From Acidimicrobiales bacterium (GTDB lineage Bacteria > Actinomycetota > Acidimicrobiia > Acidimicrobiales > CADCSY01): a stretch of DNA of 50,274 nucleotides. Both the position numbers and the translations under genes were made by a program. The notes below the pieces were generated by a model, which was not told the DNA's origin, ran no database searches, and saw only the letters and a program-made list of their open reading frames with translations. Of this stretch, positions 7,158-15,436 are shown one piece after another. Every line of letters starts with the position of its first letter. Position 1 is the stretch's first letter. Location of the stretch: assembly GCA_035512495.1 (NCBI GenBank), contig DATKDW010000023.1, forward strand, positions 1 to 50,274, given 5' to 3'.

Positions 7158-9816
7158 CAGGATCGCGATCGTCGGCACCGGCTACGTCGGGCTCACCACC
7201 GGCGCCTACCTGGCCCATCTGGGGCACACGGTGGTCTGCGCCGACCTCGACGCCGCCAAGGTCGAGCAGCTGAACCGGGGCGAGGTGCCCATCCTCGAGG
7301 CCGGCCTCGACGAGCTGGTGGCAGAGGGCCTCGACACCGACCGGCTGTCGTTCGTCGTCGGCGCCGCCAACGCCGTGGTCGACGCCGAGTTCGTGTTCCT
7401 CTGCGTGCAGACCCCCCAGGACGACGACGGCTCGGCCGACCTCACCTACATCCGCGAGGCGGCGAGCGAGATCGGGCCGGCGCTCGAGGCCGAGTGCGTC
7501 GTGATCAACAAGTCGACCGTGCCCGTCGGCTCCACCCGGGTGGTCGAAGCGGCCGTCGGCCGCGACGACATCTTCGTGGTCTCCAACCCCGAGTTCCTCC
7601 GCGAGGGCTCGGCGGTCCACGACTGCCTCCACCCCGACCGCATCGTGATCGGCTCCGACGACCAGGCCGCTGCCATGCGGGTCGCCGACCTCTTCGCCAG
7701 CCTCAAGGCGCCGCTGGTGGTCACCGACCCCGCCTCGGCCGAGACGATCAAGTACGCCTCCAACGCCTTCCTCGCCACCAAGGTCAGCTACGTCAACGCC
7801 CTCGCCAACGTCTGCGAGGCGGTGGGCGCCGACGTGCGCGAGGTCGTCCTCGGCATGGGCTACGACAAGCGCATCGGCTTCGAGTTCCTCAAGCCCGGCC
7901 CCGGCTGGGGCGGTAGTTGCTTCGTCCCCGACGAGACGGTGCTGGCGGCCCGGGGCGGCCGGCTGCGGCTGTTGACCTTCGAGCAGCTCTTCGCCGAGGT
8001 CGAACGGGTCGGGTCGGATGGGTGGTCCGTGCTCTCATGGGTCCCAGGTGAGGTGACCGCCGAGCTGCTCCCCGTGTCGACGTTCACCGCCCGTCCGTGG
8101 GACGGCGACGTGACCGAGGTCCGCACCAAGATGGGCCGACGTGTGACGACCACGCCATGCCACCCCTTCGTCGTCGGTGACGGGGTCGCCGGGCTCCCAG
8201 GATCGGTCAAGCGTGCGGACGAGCTGACCACCCGCGACTGGCTCCCCATCGCGCAGGGCATGCCGGTCTTCGTCGACGACCGTGACGAGTCGTCAACGGT
8301 CCTCGACGGGCTGGGGAGTGCGGGCATCGCGCCAGAGGCGGTGATCGTCCACCTCTCGGAGAGCCAGCGCCAACTCGCTCGCAAGCGAGACCACCGTCTG
8401 CCCGCCCACCGTCGGTACGAGTCGCGCCGGACCGGCTGCCTCCGCCTCCACGAGGTCCGAGAGCTCGACCTCCCAGAGGGCGAGGGAACCTTCGGGACGG
8501 TCAACAACGGAACGTTCGTCCCCGCGGGTCTCGACATGGATCACGCCTTCTGGCGCATGGTCGGTCTCTACCTGGCCGAAGGGCACATCGGCAGCGACGG
8601 CACCCGCCGGCGCATTGCGTGGTCGTTCCACCTGACCGACGAGCCGGAGCTCGTCGAGGAGGTGGCTGGCTACTGGACGAGCGTCGGGGTGAAGGCGACG
8701 GTGAGGCCCATGACGACCGCCTGTCAGGTGTCAGTCTCTTCGCGGATCCTGGCGGGTTGGTTCGAGCACGTCCTTGAGGTAGGGGCCGACTGCTACTCCA
8801 AGCGCATCCCTGATGCGATCTGGACGGCGCCGGAGTCGCACAAGCGGGAGCTGCTCCGCGGACTCTGGGACGGTGACGGATCGTGGTCGCTGGTGAGGGG
8901 TGGTCCCAGCGTGGTGCTCGAGTACGGCACCGTCTCGCGAGATCTGGCCGACGGCATGCTCCGTCTGCTGGGAGACCTCGGCATCGTGGCCAGGCTGAAG
9001 GTGGGGCGCACCGCGAAGTCGACGGTCGACACGTACTGGCTCACCATCAGCGGTGCCGATCAGATCGACAAGTGCGCCTGGCTCCTCCCCGACGACGAGC
9101 AGCTGGAGGTGCGCCGAGCCACCGCCGGCCAGGCCAAGCGGATCGCGCCCACGGGGTACCGACGCTTCGCCGAGTCCAAGAACGCCGCGTGGGTCCGGGT
9201 GACGAGCACCGAGCGTCGTCACCACCGCGGGACCGTCTACTCCCTAGAGGTCCCCGGGGCCCACACGGTCGTGACCAGCTTCGGGTTGGTGGGCCACAAC
9301 TGCTTCCCGAAGGACACTCGGGCGATGGTGCACATCGCTGAGGAGGCGGGGTACGACTTCGGGCTGCTGAAGGGCGTCATCACCGTCAACGACGAGCAGT
9401 ACGAGCGCATGGCCGACAAGGTCGAGCGCATGGCGGGGGGCTCGCTGGAGGGCTGCGTGGTGGCGGCGTGGGGGCTCACCTTCAAGGCCCGCACCGACGA
9501 CATCCGCGACTCGCCGGCCATCGCCGTCATCCGCCGGCTCCAGGAGCGCGGCGCCACCGTGCAGGCCTACGACCCCGCCATCCCCCGGACCCGCACCGGC
9601 CTCGAGGGCATCGACGTTCGGCCCGACGCGTACGCCGCCGCCGAGGGCGCCGAGGTGCTGGTGGTGCTCACCGAGTGGGACGAGCTGCGCTGGCTCGACT
9701 TCGCCAAGGTGGCCGGGCTCATGCGAGGGGCGCGCATCGTCGACACCCGCAACCTTCTGGAGCCGGCGGCGGTGCGACGCCTCGGGTTCGCCTACGACGG
9801 CTTGGGGCGGGCCTAG
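7150..9816 (+). CDS. ugd: UDP-glucose 6-dehydrogenase precursor containing an intein
   Basis: 888 residues before splicing; removal of residues 257-717 leaves about 427, the normal length. Oxidises UDP-glucose twice to UDP-glucuronate with NAD. Extein motifs: IVGTGYVGLTTGAYLA, VFLCVQTPQ, INKSTVPVGST, VVSNPEFLREG, PDRIVIG, AETIKYASNAFLATKVSY and NEVCEA-like NVCEAVGAD. The active-site loop GPGWGGS is interrupted and resumes as CFPKDT, whose Cys is the catalytic nucleophile. The C-terminal UDP-binding domain follows (WGLTFKARTDDIRDSPA, VLTEWDE). GTG 7150 overlaps rmlD by 8 bases; uxs begins directly after the TAG stop. Supplies UDP-GlcA for the downstream UDP-xylose synthase. Confidence 0.95.
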   Translation: MSSRIAIVGTGYVGLTTGAYLAHLGHTVVCADLDAAKVEQLNRGEVPILEAGLDELVAEGLDTDRLSFVVGAANAVVDAEFVFLCVQTPQDDDGSADLTYIREAASEIGPALEAECVVINKSTVPVGSTRVVEAAVGRDDIFVVSNPEFLREGSAVHDCLHPDRIVIGSDDQAAAMRVADLFASLKAPLVVTDPASAETIKYASNAFLATKVSYVNALANVCEAVGADVREVVLGMGYDKRIGFEFLKPGPGWGGSCFVPDETVLAARGGRLRLLTFEQLFAEVERVGSDGWSVLSWVPGEVTAELLPVSTFTARPWDGDVTEVRTKMGRRVTTTPCHPFVVGDGVAGLPGSVKRADELTTRDWLPIAQGMPVFVDDRDESSTVLDGLGSAGIAPEAVIVHLSESQRQLARKRDHRLPAHRRYESRRTGCLRLHEVRELDLPEGEGTFGTVNNGTFVPAGLDMDHAFWRMVGLYLAEGHIGSDGTRRRIAWSFHLTDEPELVEEVAGYWTSVGVKATVRPMTTACQVSVSSRILAGWFEHVLEVGADCYSKRIPDAIWTAPESHKRELLRGLWDGDGSWSLVRGGPSVVLEYGTVSRDLADGMLRLLGDLGIVARLKVGRTAKSTVDTYWLTISGADQIDKCAWLLPDDEQLEVRRATAGQAKRIAPTGYRRFAESKNAAWVRVTSTERRHHRGTVYSLEVPGAHTVVTSFGLVGHNCFPKDTRAMVHIAEEAGYDFGLLKGVITVNDEQYERMADKVERMAGGSLEGCVVAAWGLTFKARTDDIRDSPAIAVIRRLQERGATVQAYDPAIPRTRTGLEGIDVRPDAYAAAEGAEVLVVLTEWDELRWLDFAKVAGLMRGARIVDTRNLLEPAAVRRLGFAYDGLGRA
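7918..9300 (+). mobile_element. Intein with LAGLIDADG homing endonuclease, inserted before the UGD catalytic Cys
   Basis: In-frame insert of 461 codons (residues 257-717). Block A begins with Cys1 (CFVPDETVL). Block B is VTTTPCHPFVV with the TxxH signature. The two dodecapeptide endonuclease motifs are MVGLYLAEGHIG (about residue 469) and LLRGLWDGDGSW (about 568), both with acidic residues kept. Block F is YSLEVPGAHTVVTSFGL and block G is VGHN followed by Cys+1. All splicing residues (Cys1, block B Thr/His, penultimate His, terminal Asn, +1 Cys) are intact, so self-excision is expected. Codon choice looks less GC-extreme than in the flanking extein, suggesting horizontal arrival. An intein in the UDP-sugar dehydrogenase of Methanocaldococcus jannaschii is established. 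Confidence 0.95.
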
Positions 9817-10755
9817 GTGGCCCGCATCGTCGTCACCGGGGGGGCGGGGTTCCTCGGGTCGCACCTCTGCAAGGCCCTGCTCGACCGCGGCGACCAGGTC
9901 GTCGCCCTCGACAACCTGATCACCGGCAACGCCGACAACATCGCCGACCTGTTCGGGCGCGAGGGGTTCGTCTTCCAGCGCCAGGACGTGTCGAACCACG
10001 TGCACGTGACCGGCCGGGTCGACGCGGTGATGCACCTGGCCAGCCCGGCCTCGCCCAAGGACTTCACCGAGATCCCCATCCAGATCCTCAAGGTCGGCGC
10101 GCTCGGCACCCACAACCTCCTCGGGATGGCCAAGGACAAGGGCGCCACCTTCTTCCTGGCCTCCACCAGCGAGGTGTACGGCGACCCCCAGGTGCACCCG
10201 CAGCCCGAGACCTACTGGGGCCACGTGAACCCCATCGGTCCGCGCGGCGTCTACGACGAGGCCAAGCGCTACGCCGAGGCCATGACCATGGCGTACCACC
10301 GCCACCACGGCGTCGACGTCCGGATCGCGAGGATCTTCAACGTGTTCGGACCGCAGATGAGGCCGGGGGACGGGCGGGTGGTGTCGACGTTCCTGGTGCA
10401 GGCGCAAGCCGGCAAGCCGCTCACCATCCACGGCGACGGCAGCCAGACCCGCAGCTTCTGCTACGTCGACGACGAGATCCGGGGCTTCCTCGACCTCCTC
10501 GACTCCGGCTACGTCGGACCGGTCAACATCGGCAACCCCGACGAGTTCACCGTCCGGGAGCTGGCCGAGATCGTGCTCGAGGTCACCGGGTCGAGGTCCG
10601 AGATCACCTACGAGGCGTTGCCTGTCGACGACCCCGCCCAGCGCCGCCCCGACATCACCCTGGCCCGCGAGCTGCTCGGGTGGGAGCCCCGCATCTCGCT
10701 GCGCGACGGCCTGGCCCGCACCGGCGAGTGGCTGTCCCAGGTCGTGGGGCACTAG
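9817..10755 (+). CDS. uxs: UDP-glucuronate decarboxylase (UDP-xylose synthase)
   Basis: 312 residues, cytoplasmic SDR-fold enzyme turning UDP-glucuronate into UDP-xylose and CO2. Diagnostic features: [73 protein letters not shown] (YxxxK), [19 protein letters not shown] and TRSFCYVDD. The usual CYDE is VYDE here, a minor change. GTG 9817 follows the ugd stop with no gap, so substrate and enzyme are co-produced. dTDP-glucose dehydratase is ruled out by the SPASP and YWGxVNPIG motifs. Confidence 0.93.
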   Translation: MARIVVTGGAGFLGSHLCKALLDRGDQVVALDNLITGNADNIADLFGREGFVFQRQDVSNHVHVTGRVDAVMHLASPASPKDFTEIPIQILKVGALGTHNLLGMAKDKGATFFLASTSEVYGDPQVHPQPETYWGHVNPIGPRGVYDEAKRYAEAMTMAYHRHHGVDVRIARIFNVFGPQMRPGDGRVVSTFLVQAQAGKPLTIHGDGSQTRSFCYVDDEIRGFLDLLDSGYVGPVNIGNPDEFTVRELAEIVLEVTGSRSEITYEALPVDDPAQRRPDITLARELLGWEPRISLRDGLARTGEWLSQVVGH

Positions 10756-10799
10756 CCGACATCGCCGGTCGCGCGGGGAGCGGTCAAGATGGAGCCGCC

Positions 10800-11666
10800 A
10801 TGAGCTCCGAGGTCGCCGCCGTCATCGTCAGCTACAACGTCGCCGACCTCCTGCTCGAGTGCATCGAGAGCCTTCAGGACGACGGCGTCGACCACATCGT
10901 GGTCGTCGACAACGCCTCGGCTGACGGCTCCGTGGAGGCCGTGCGCCGGGCCTACCCGGAGGTCGAGGTGGTGGCCCTCGAGCGCAACATCGGGTTCGGC
11001 TCGGGCGTCAACCAGGGCGTGGTCCGCACCACCGCGCCCTTCGTGCTGGTCGTGAACCCCGACGTCGTTGTCCACTCCGGTTCGACCAAGGCACTGCTGC
11101 AGGCGCTCGAAGCCGACCCCGGCCTGGCTGTGGTCGCTCCCCGCATCCAGACGCCCGAGGGCGCGCTCTACCCGTCGGCCCGCACCTTCCCCGACATGGT
11201 CGACGCCGCCGGCCACGCCTTCTTGCACTTCGTGTGGCCGTCGAACCCCTTCAGCCGGCGGTACCGGATGCTCGACTGGGATCACGCCACCGCCAGCGAC
11301 GTCGACTGGGTGGCCGGCACCCACTTCATGGTCCGCCGAGAGGCGTGGGACGCCGTCGGCGGCTTCGACGAGTCGTACTTCATGTACATGGAGGACGTCG
11401 ACCTCTGCTGGCGGCTCGAGAAGGCGGGCTGGCGGCGCGGCTACGAGCCCGCCGCCACCGTGACCCACGGCATCGGCCGGTCCACCGACCAGACGCCGTA
11501 CCGCATGATCGCCGCCCACCACCGCTCGCTGCTCCGCTACGCCGCCCGCACCACCACCGGTGCCCAGCGCCTGCTGCTGCCGCTCATCGCCGCGGCGCTG
11601 GTGGTGCGCACCGCCATGGCCTGGGCCCAGCGCGCCTTCCGAGGCCGCCCCCACGCCGCCCCTTAG
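10800..11666 (+). CDS. GT2 glycosyltransferase, WbbL-like rhamnosyltransferase
   Basis: 288 residues, GT-A fold. Seen: AAVIVSYNVADLLLECIESL, VVVDNASADGSVEAV, RNIGFGSGVNQGV, LVVNPDVVV (metal-binding region), DWVAGTHFMVRREAWDAVGGFDE and YMEDVDLCWRLEKAGW. These are hallmarks of the rhamnosyltransferase branch, and the mycobacterial wbbL (Rv3265c) lies beside rmlD and the mannose-1-phosphate guanylyltransferase just as here. It would add rhamnose to a lipid-linked GlcNAc, the linkage unit of a wall polysaccharide. GGAG at 10791-10794 gives a ribosome site 5 bases before ATG 10800. The acceptor is not provable from sequence. Confidence 0.85.
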   Translation: MSSEVAAVIVSYNVADLLLECIESLQDDGVDHIVVVDNASADGSVEAVRRAYPEVEVVALERNIGFGSGVNQGVVRTTAPFVLVVNPDVVVHSGSTKALLQALEADPGLAVVAPRIQTPEGALYPSARTFPDMVDAAGHAFLHFVWPSNPFSRRYRMLDWDHATASDVDWVAGTHFMVRREAWDAVGGFDESYFMYMEDVDLCWRLEKAGWRRGYEPAATVTHGIGRSTDQTPYRMIAAHHRSLLRYAARTTTGAQRLLLPLIAAALVVRTAMAWAQRAFRGRPHAAP

Positions 11667-11762
11667 AAGAGGCCTCGGGGCCCGTCGTCGAGCGGGGCCC
11701 TCCCGTCCTCCGCAGGCTCCGGACGGGTCCCTCCCCTCGACGCCACCCGCTCGCGCGCGGTG

Positions 11763-11790
11763 AAGCGGTCTCGGCTTCGCCGAGGCCCTT
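11763..11790 (+). terminator. Hairpin downstream of the GT2 gene, possible terminator
   Basis: GGTCTCGGC, loop TTC, GCCGAGGCC form a 9-pair stem (one G-T), extended by AAG/CTT outside a bulge. No U-run follows, so termination is uncertain. It lies in the 203-base gap between the GT2 and the next gene, which otherwise holds only GC-rich sequence, the operator-like dyad at 11818 and a -10 box. Confidence 0.35.
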
Positions 11791-11817
11791 CCCCCGTCGG
11801 CGACGGGCCCCGTGAGG

Positions 11818-11837
11818 GTCCCCGGTGAATCGGGGAC
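11818..11837 (+). promoter_or_regulatory. Dyad GTCCCCG-n6-CGGGGAC over a -35 region
   Basis: A perfect 7-base inverted repeat ending 16 bases before the TACGGT box, so it covers the expected -35 position of the following gene. It could be an operator or a small hairpin. Two copies of GACGGGCCCCG flank it (about 11802 and 11835). Confidence 0.3.
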
Positions 11838-11853
11838 GGGCCCCGCGAAGCGC

Positions 11854-11859
11854 TACGGT
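11854..11859 (+). promoter_or_regulatory. -10 box TACGGT before the His-rich membrane protein gene
   Basis: TACGGT with 10 bases to ATG 11870, so the transcript would have a leader of only a few bases. This probably starts a second transcription unit (11870-14633). Confidence 0.45.
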
Positions 11860-11869
11860 GGCGCCCGCC

Positions 11870-12637
11870 ATGGGACGAGCATCATCGAGCAAGAAGGTCG
11901 CCAAGGCGGCCCGCACCGCCGGGCGACCCGGCGAGTCGAAGAACATCGTGTGGCCCGTCGCCATCGGCGCCGTGGTGCTGCTCGGCGTGCTGCTGGTCGT
12001 GGTGTCGCGACCCGACAACCCCGAGCCGGTCGCTCCACGCCTCGGCGACCACTGGCACGCCGCCTACGGCGTCAACGTGTGCGGCGACTGGATGCCCCCG
12101 CTGCAAGACCAAGGCCAGGACGCCTCCGGCCTCCACACCCACGGCGACGGCCTGATCCACCTGCACCCCTTCTCCACCCGCTCCTCCGGCCACAACGCCA
12201 ACCTGAACACCTTCGGTGAGATCGTCGGCATGGAGATCGGCGACGGCTCGCTCTCGCTGCCCGGCGGCATCGAGCTCGAGGACGGCGACGACTGCAACGG
12301 CGAGCCCGGCGTGGTGCAGGTGATGGTCTGGGACAACCCGGCCGCCACCGAGGGCCGCCGGGTCCCGGCCGACCCCGGTGGCTACGCCCCGCAGGACGAC
12401 GAGGTCGTCACGATCGCCTTCCTCCCCGAGGGTGCCGGGCTCGAGATGCCGCCCACGGTGGCCCGCCTGGCCGACCCCCTCGCCGCCGAGGAGGGCCGCG
12501 AGCCAGTGCCCATCGACGACCCCAACGCCCCCGACGACCCCAACGCCCCCGAGGATCCCGAGGCGGGCACCTCGCCGGAGGACGGCGAAGCGCCGCTGAC
12601 CGATGACGAGGGCGACCCCGCCGACGCCGGACAGTGA
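11870..12637 (+). CDS. Membrane-anchored His-rich protein, function unknown
   Basis: 255 residues. A basic N-terminus (SSSKKVAKAARTAGR) precedes one membrane helix at about 26-46; the rest is probably outside. The exposed domain has HWHAAYGVNVCGDW, then HTHGDGLIHLHPF: eight histidines in about 50 residues with one Cys, and a second Cys in DDCNGEP. This pattern suggests metal binding or a disulfide-stabilised fold, but no enzyme family is recognised. The last 60 residues are acidic and repetitive (DDPNAPDDPNAPEDPEA), probably disordered. Its stop overlaps the GTG of the NDP-sugar pyrophosphorylase, so it is coupled to glycan precursor genes. Confidence 0.75.
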   Translation: MGRASSSKKVAKAARTAGRPGESKNIVWPVAIGAVVLLGVLLVVVSRPDNPEPVAPRLGDHWHAAYGVNVCGDWMPPLQDQGQDASGLHTHGDGLIHLHPFSTRSSGHNANLNTFGEIVGMEIGDGSLSLPGGIELEDGDDCNGEPGVVQVMVWDNPAATEGRRVPADPGGYAPQDDEVVTIAFLPEGAGLEMPPTVARLADPLAAEEGREPVPIDDPNAPDDPNAPEDPEAGTSPEDGEAPLTDDEGDPADAGQ

Positions 12638-13689
12638 GGGCGGTCGTGCTCGTCGGGGGCTTCGGCACCCGGCTCCGACCCCTCACCCTGAGCACGCCCA
12701 AGCAGATGCTGCCGGTGGCCGGCCGGCCCATGATCGAGCGGGTCCTCGCCCACCTGGCGTCGCACGGCATCGACGAGGTGGTGCTGTCGCTCGGCTACCG
12801 GCCCGACGCCTTCATGGGCGCCTACCCCGACGCCACCTGCGCCGGCGTGCGGCTGCGGTACGCGGTGGAGCCCGAGCCGCTCGACACCGCCGGCGCCATC
12901 CGCTTCGCCGCCACCGAGGCGGGGATCGACGAGCGCTTCCTGGTCGTCAACGGTGACGTGCTGACCGACCTCGACCTGGGGGCGCTGATCGACTTCCACG
13001 ACGCCGCCGGCGCCGAGGGCACCATCGCCCTGACCAAGGTCGACGACCCGTCGCAGTTCGGGGTCGTCCCCACCGACGACGACGGGCGGGTGGAGGCCTT
13101 CGTCGAGAAGCCGCCGCCGGGCGAGGCCCCGACCGACCTCATCAACGCCGGCTTCTACGTGCTCGAGGCGTCGGTGCTCGGCCGGATCGCGCCCGGTGTG
13201 CGGGTGAACATCGAGCGGGAGACGTTCCCGGCCATGGTGGCCGACGGCACCCTCTTCGCCCGGCCCGACGAGGCCTACTGGCTCGACGTGGGCACGCCGG
13301 AGCGCTACCTCGCGGCCTCGCTCGACCTCCTCGACGGCAGGCGGGTCGAGCAGCTCGAGGCCTCCGACGCCGACCTGGTGGCAGGCGAGGTCATCCTCCC
13401 CGCCGCCCTGGGCGACGGCGTGCGGATCGCCGAGGGTGCCTCGGTGGCGCGCTCGGTGCTCGGCGACGGGGCCCGGGTCGAGCCCGGGGCCCGGGTGACA
13501 GGATCGGTGCTGCTGCCCGCCGCGGTGATCGGCCGCAACGCCGTGGTGACCGACTCCGTGGTGGGCCTCGGCGCCGTGGTCGGCGAGGAGGCCACGGTGG
13601 AGGGCGTCAGCGTCCTCGGGGACGCCGCCTTCGTCGAGGCGGGCGAGCACCTCGACGGGGCCCGCCGGCCCGACGCGGACGAGGCGTGA
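12634..13689 (+). CDS. NDP-sugar pyrophosphorylase, probable mannose-1-phosphate guanylyltransferase
   Basis: 351 residues. The N-terminal nucleotidyltransferase has VVLVGGFGTRLRPLTL, PKQMLPVAGRPMIERVL, VVNGDVLTDLDL (metal Asp) and VEKPPPGEAPTDLINAGFYVLE. From about residue 255 a left-handed beta-helix follows, with hexapeptide-like repeats VARSVLGDGARVEPGARV and GLGAVVGEEATVEG. This two-domain layout and the position between wbbL-like and cofD/cofE genes match mycobacterial Rv3264c (GDP-mannose pyrophosphorylase). GDP-mannose would feed Gmd/Rmd at 30-32 kb. A glucose-1-phosphate nucleotidyltransferase is the main alternative. GTG 12634 overlaps the upstream stop. Confidence 0.85.
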   Translation: MRAVVLVGGFGTRLRPLTLSTPKQMLPVAGRPMIERVLAHLASHGIDEVVLSLGYRPDAFMGAYPDATCAGVRLRYAVEPEPLDTAGAIRFAATEAGIDERFLVVNGDVLTDLDLGALIDFHDAAGAEGTIALTKVDDPSQFGVVPTDDDGRVEAFVEKPPPGEAPTDLINAGFYVLEASVLGRIAPGVRVNIERETFPAMVADGTLFARPDEAYWLDVGTPERYLAASLDLLDGRRVEQLEASDADLVAGEVILPAALGDGVRIAEGASVARSVLGDGARVEPGARVTGSVLLPAAVIGRNAVVTDSVVGLGAVVGEEATVEGVSVLGDAAFVEAGEHLDGARRPDADEA

Positions 13690-14633
13690 AGGCCCTCGTC
13701 ACCGGTGGGGCCGGCTTCATCGGTTCGACCCTGGTCGACCGCCTGCTGGCCGAGGGGCACAGCGTCGACGTCGTCGACGACTTCTCCACCGGCTCGCTCA
13801 CCAACCTCACCGCCGCCCGCGCCGACCGGAGCCACGACCTCCGGGTCCACCAGGTCGACATCCGCAGCCCGGAGACCATCGACCTCGTCGCCCGCCGCGA
13901 GCCCGAGGTGATCTTCCACCTCGCCGCCCAGGCCGACGTCCGGGTCTCCGTCACACGGCCTGCCCACGACGCGGCGATCAACATCATCGGCAGCCTGAAC
14001 GTGCTCGAAGGCGCCCGGGCCGCCGGCACCCGCAAGGTCGTCTTCGCCTCCAGCGGCGGCACCATCTACGGCGACCCCGACCCGTCGGATCTCCCCGTCC
14101 GGGAGTCGCACCCCCAGCACCCCCTCTCGCCCTACGGGGTGGCGAAGAAGGTGGTGGGCGACTACCTGCGCGCCTACCGCTCGCTCCACGGCCTGGAGTA
14201 CACCGCCCTGGCGCTGGCCAACGTCTACGGGCCCCGCCAGGACCCCCATGGCGAGGCGGGCGTGGTGGCCATCTTCGCCGGCCGGCTCCTGGCGGGTGAG
14301 GCGTGCACCATCTTCGGCGACGGCACCCAGACGCGTGACTTCGTCTACGTCGACGACGTGGTCGACGCCTTCGTCCGGGCCGCCGACCGGGGCAGCGGCC
14401 TGCTGTGCAACATCGGCACCGGCGTCGAGACCTCCGTCCGCCACCTCTACGAGACGATGGTGCGCCAGGCCGATGTGGTCGCCACCGCCACCGAGGCGCC
14501 GGCCCGCCCCGGTGAGCTGGCCCGCAACGCCCTCGACCCCGGCCGCGCCGCCATCCACCTCGGCTGGACGCCCTGGACCACCCTCGACGAGGGAACCGCC
14601 GCCGTCCTCGACTGGTGCCGCCGGAGCTCGTGA
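13686..14633 (+). CDS. NAD-dependent nucleotide-sugar epimerase (UDP-glucose 4-epimerase-like)
   Basis: 315 residues, extended SDR: ALVTGGAGFIGSTLVDRLL, VVDDFSTGSLTNL, IFHLAAQADVRVSV, FASSGGTIYGD (catalytic Ser/Thr), SPYGVAKKVVGDYL (YxxxK), LANVYGPRQDPHGEAGVVAIF and TRDFVYVDDVVDAF. This resembles the GalE/WbpP-type epimerases that swap C4 configuration of UDP-Glc, UDP-GlcNAc or their uronates; the exact substrate cannot be fixed. GTG 13686 overlaps the previous stop, making it the last gene of the operon. It ends 16 bases before the convergent cofE stop. Confidence 0.88.
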   Translation: MKALVTGGAGFIGSTLVDRLLAEGHSVDVVDDFSTGSLTNLTAARADRSHDLRVHQVDIRSPETIDLVARREPEVIFHLAAQADVRVSVTRPAHDAAINIIGSLNVLEGARAAGTRKVVFASSGGTIYGDPDPSDLPVRESHPQHPLSPYGVAKKVVGDYLRAYRSLHGLEYTALALANVYGPRQDPHGEAGVVAIFAGRLLAGEACTIFGDGTQTRDFVYVDDVVDAFVRAADRGSGLLCNIGTGVETSVRHLYETMVRQADVVATATEAPARPGELARNALDPGRAAIHLGWTPWTTLDEGTAAVLDWCRRSS

Positions 14634-14649
14634 CGGAACCCGTGAGCCG

Positions 14650-15354
14650 CTAGCGGAACAGGTCCTCGGCGGGTGGGCGCACCACCTCGTCGTGGACCGA
14701 CCCCTCCCGCAGCCACGCCGGGTCGATGCCCCGCACGATGGCGACGGGGACGCCCGTGGCCTTGCCCATGACCAGCTCGGCCGCCGCGGCGATCTCGTCG
14801 ACGATCGCGACCTCGGTGACCATCAGCTCGCGCCCGTAGGCGTCGACCGTGCCCCGCAGGTCGACGATGCCGGCGACGCCCGCGCACCCGATGGCCACGT
14901 CGGTGACCCCACGGCGCCAGGCCCGGCCGAAGGTGTCGGACACGATCACCCCGACCTCGACGGCCAGGCGGGCCCGCAACCCGTCGCGGATGCGGCGGGC
15001 CGAGCGGTCGCTGTCGACGGGGAGCAGGGCGGCCTGGCCCCGCTCGACGTTCGACAGGTCGATGCCGGAGTTGGCGCACACGAAGCCGTGCTCGGTCTCG
15101 GTGATGAGCAGGTCGCCACGACGCCGCAGCACCCGCACCGCCTCGTCGACCACCAGCCCCTTGTGCGACAGCGGGTCGTCGGGATCGACGGCCACGAGGC
15201 GGCCCTCGGCTTTCGAGACCACCTTCTGGGTGACGACCACGACGTCGCCGGTGAGGATCTCGGCCCCGGAGGCGGCGAGCACCTCGGCGAGCACGTCGCC
15301 GGGCACCACCTCGGGCAGCCCCCGGACCGGGATCACGCGCAGCTCGCCGCTCAT
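14650..15354 (-). CDS. cofE: Coenzyme F420:L-glutamate ligase
   Basis: 234 residues. Adds gamma-linked glutamates to F420-0 using GTP. Seen: PVRGLPEVVPGD, GDVVVVTQKVVSKAEGR, VCANSGIDLSNV, LLPVDSDRSARRIRDGL, VIVSDTFGRAWRRGVTDVAIG and AAELVMGKATGVPVAIVRG, which follow the CofE family from end to end. Mycobacterial FbiB carries an extra C-terminal flavin domain; this protein is the single-domain form. GAGAGG lies about 10 bases before ATG 15354. It is downstream of cofD, separated by 82 bases that contain palindromic repeat copy 2. Confidence 0.95.
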   Translation of the reverse strand: MSGELRVIPVRGLPEVVPGDVLAEVLAASGAEILTGDVVVVTQKVVSKAEGRLVAVDPDDPLSHKGLVVDEAVRVLRRRGDLLITETEHGFVCANSGIDLSNVERGQAALLPVDSDRSARRIRDGLRARLAVEVGVIVSDTFGRAWRRGVTDVAIGCAGVAGIVDLRGTVDAYGRELMVTEVAIVDEIAAAAELVMGKATGVPVAIVRGIDPAWLREGSVHDEVVRPPAEDLFR

Positions 15355-15371
15355 CGACCCTCTCCCACGGG

Positions 15372-15424
15372 CGTTCTGGCACCAGGATCGCGCCGGGATC
15401 CGGCGCGATCCTGGTGCCAGAAGC
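15372..15424. repeat. 53-base palindromic repeat, copy 2 of 4
   Basis: CGTTCTGGCACCAG (15372-15385), a 25-base centre, and CTGGTGCCAGAA plus GC (15411-15424). In this copy the centre is also self-complementary (GGATCGCGCCGG/CCGGCGCGATCC), making an almost continuous stem of about 24 pairs. It lies between cofD and cofE, both on the minus strand, 18 bases before the cofE start. Confidence 0.9.
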
Positions 15425-15436
15425 GGGAGGGGGTGC

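Noticed and set aside
7918-9300. Insert in ugd as a frameshifted or foreign gene fusion
   Set aside because: Reading frame is continuous, both ends match intein splice blocks exactly and the extein halves join into a complete enzyme.
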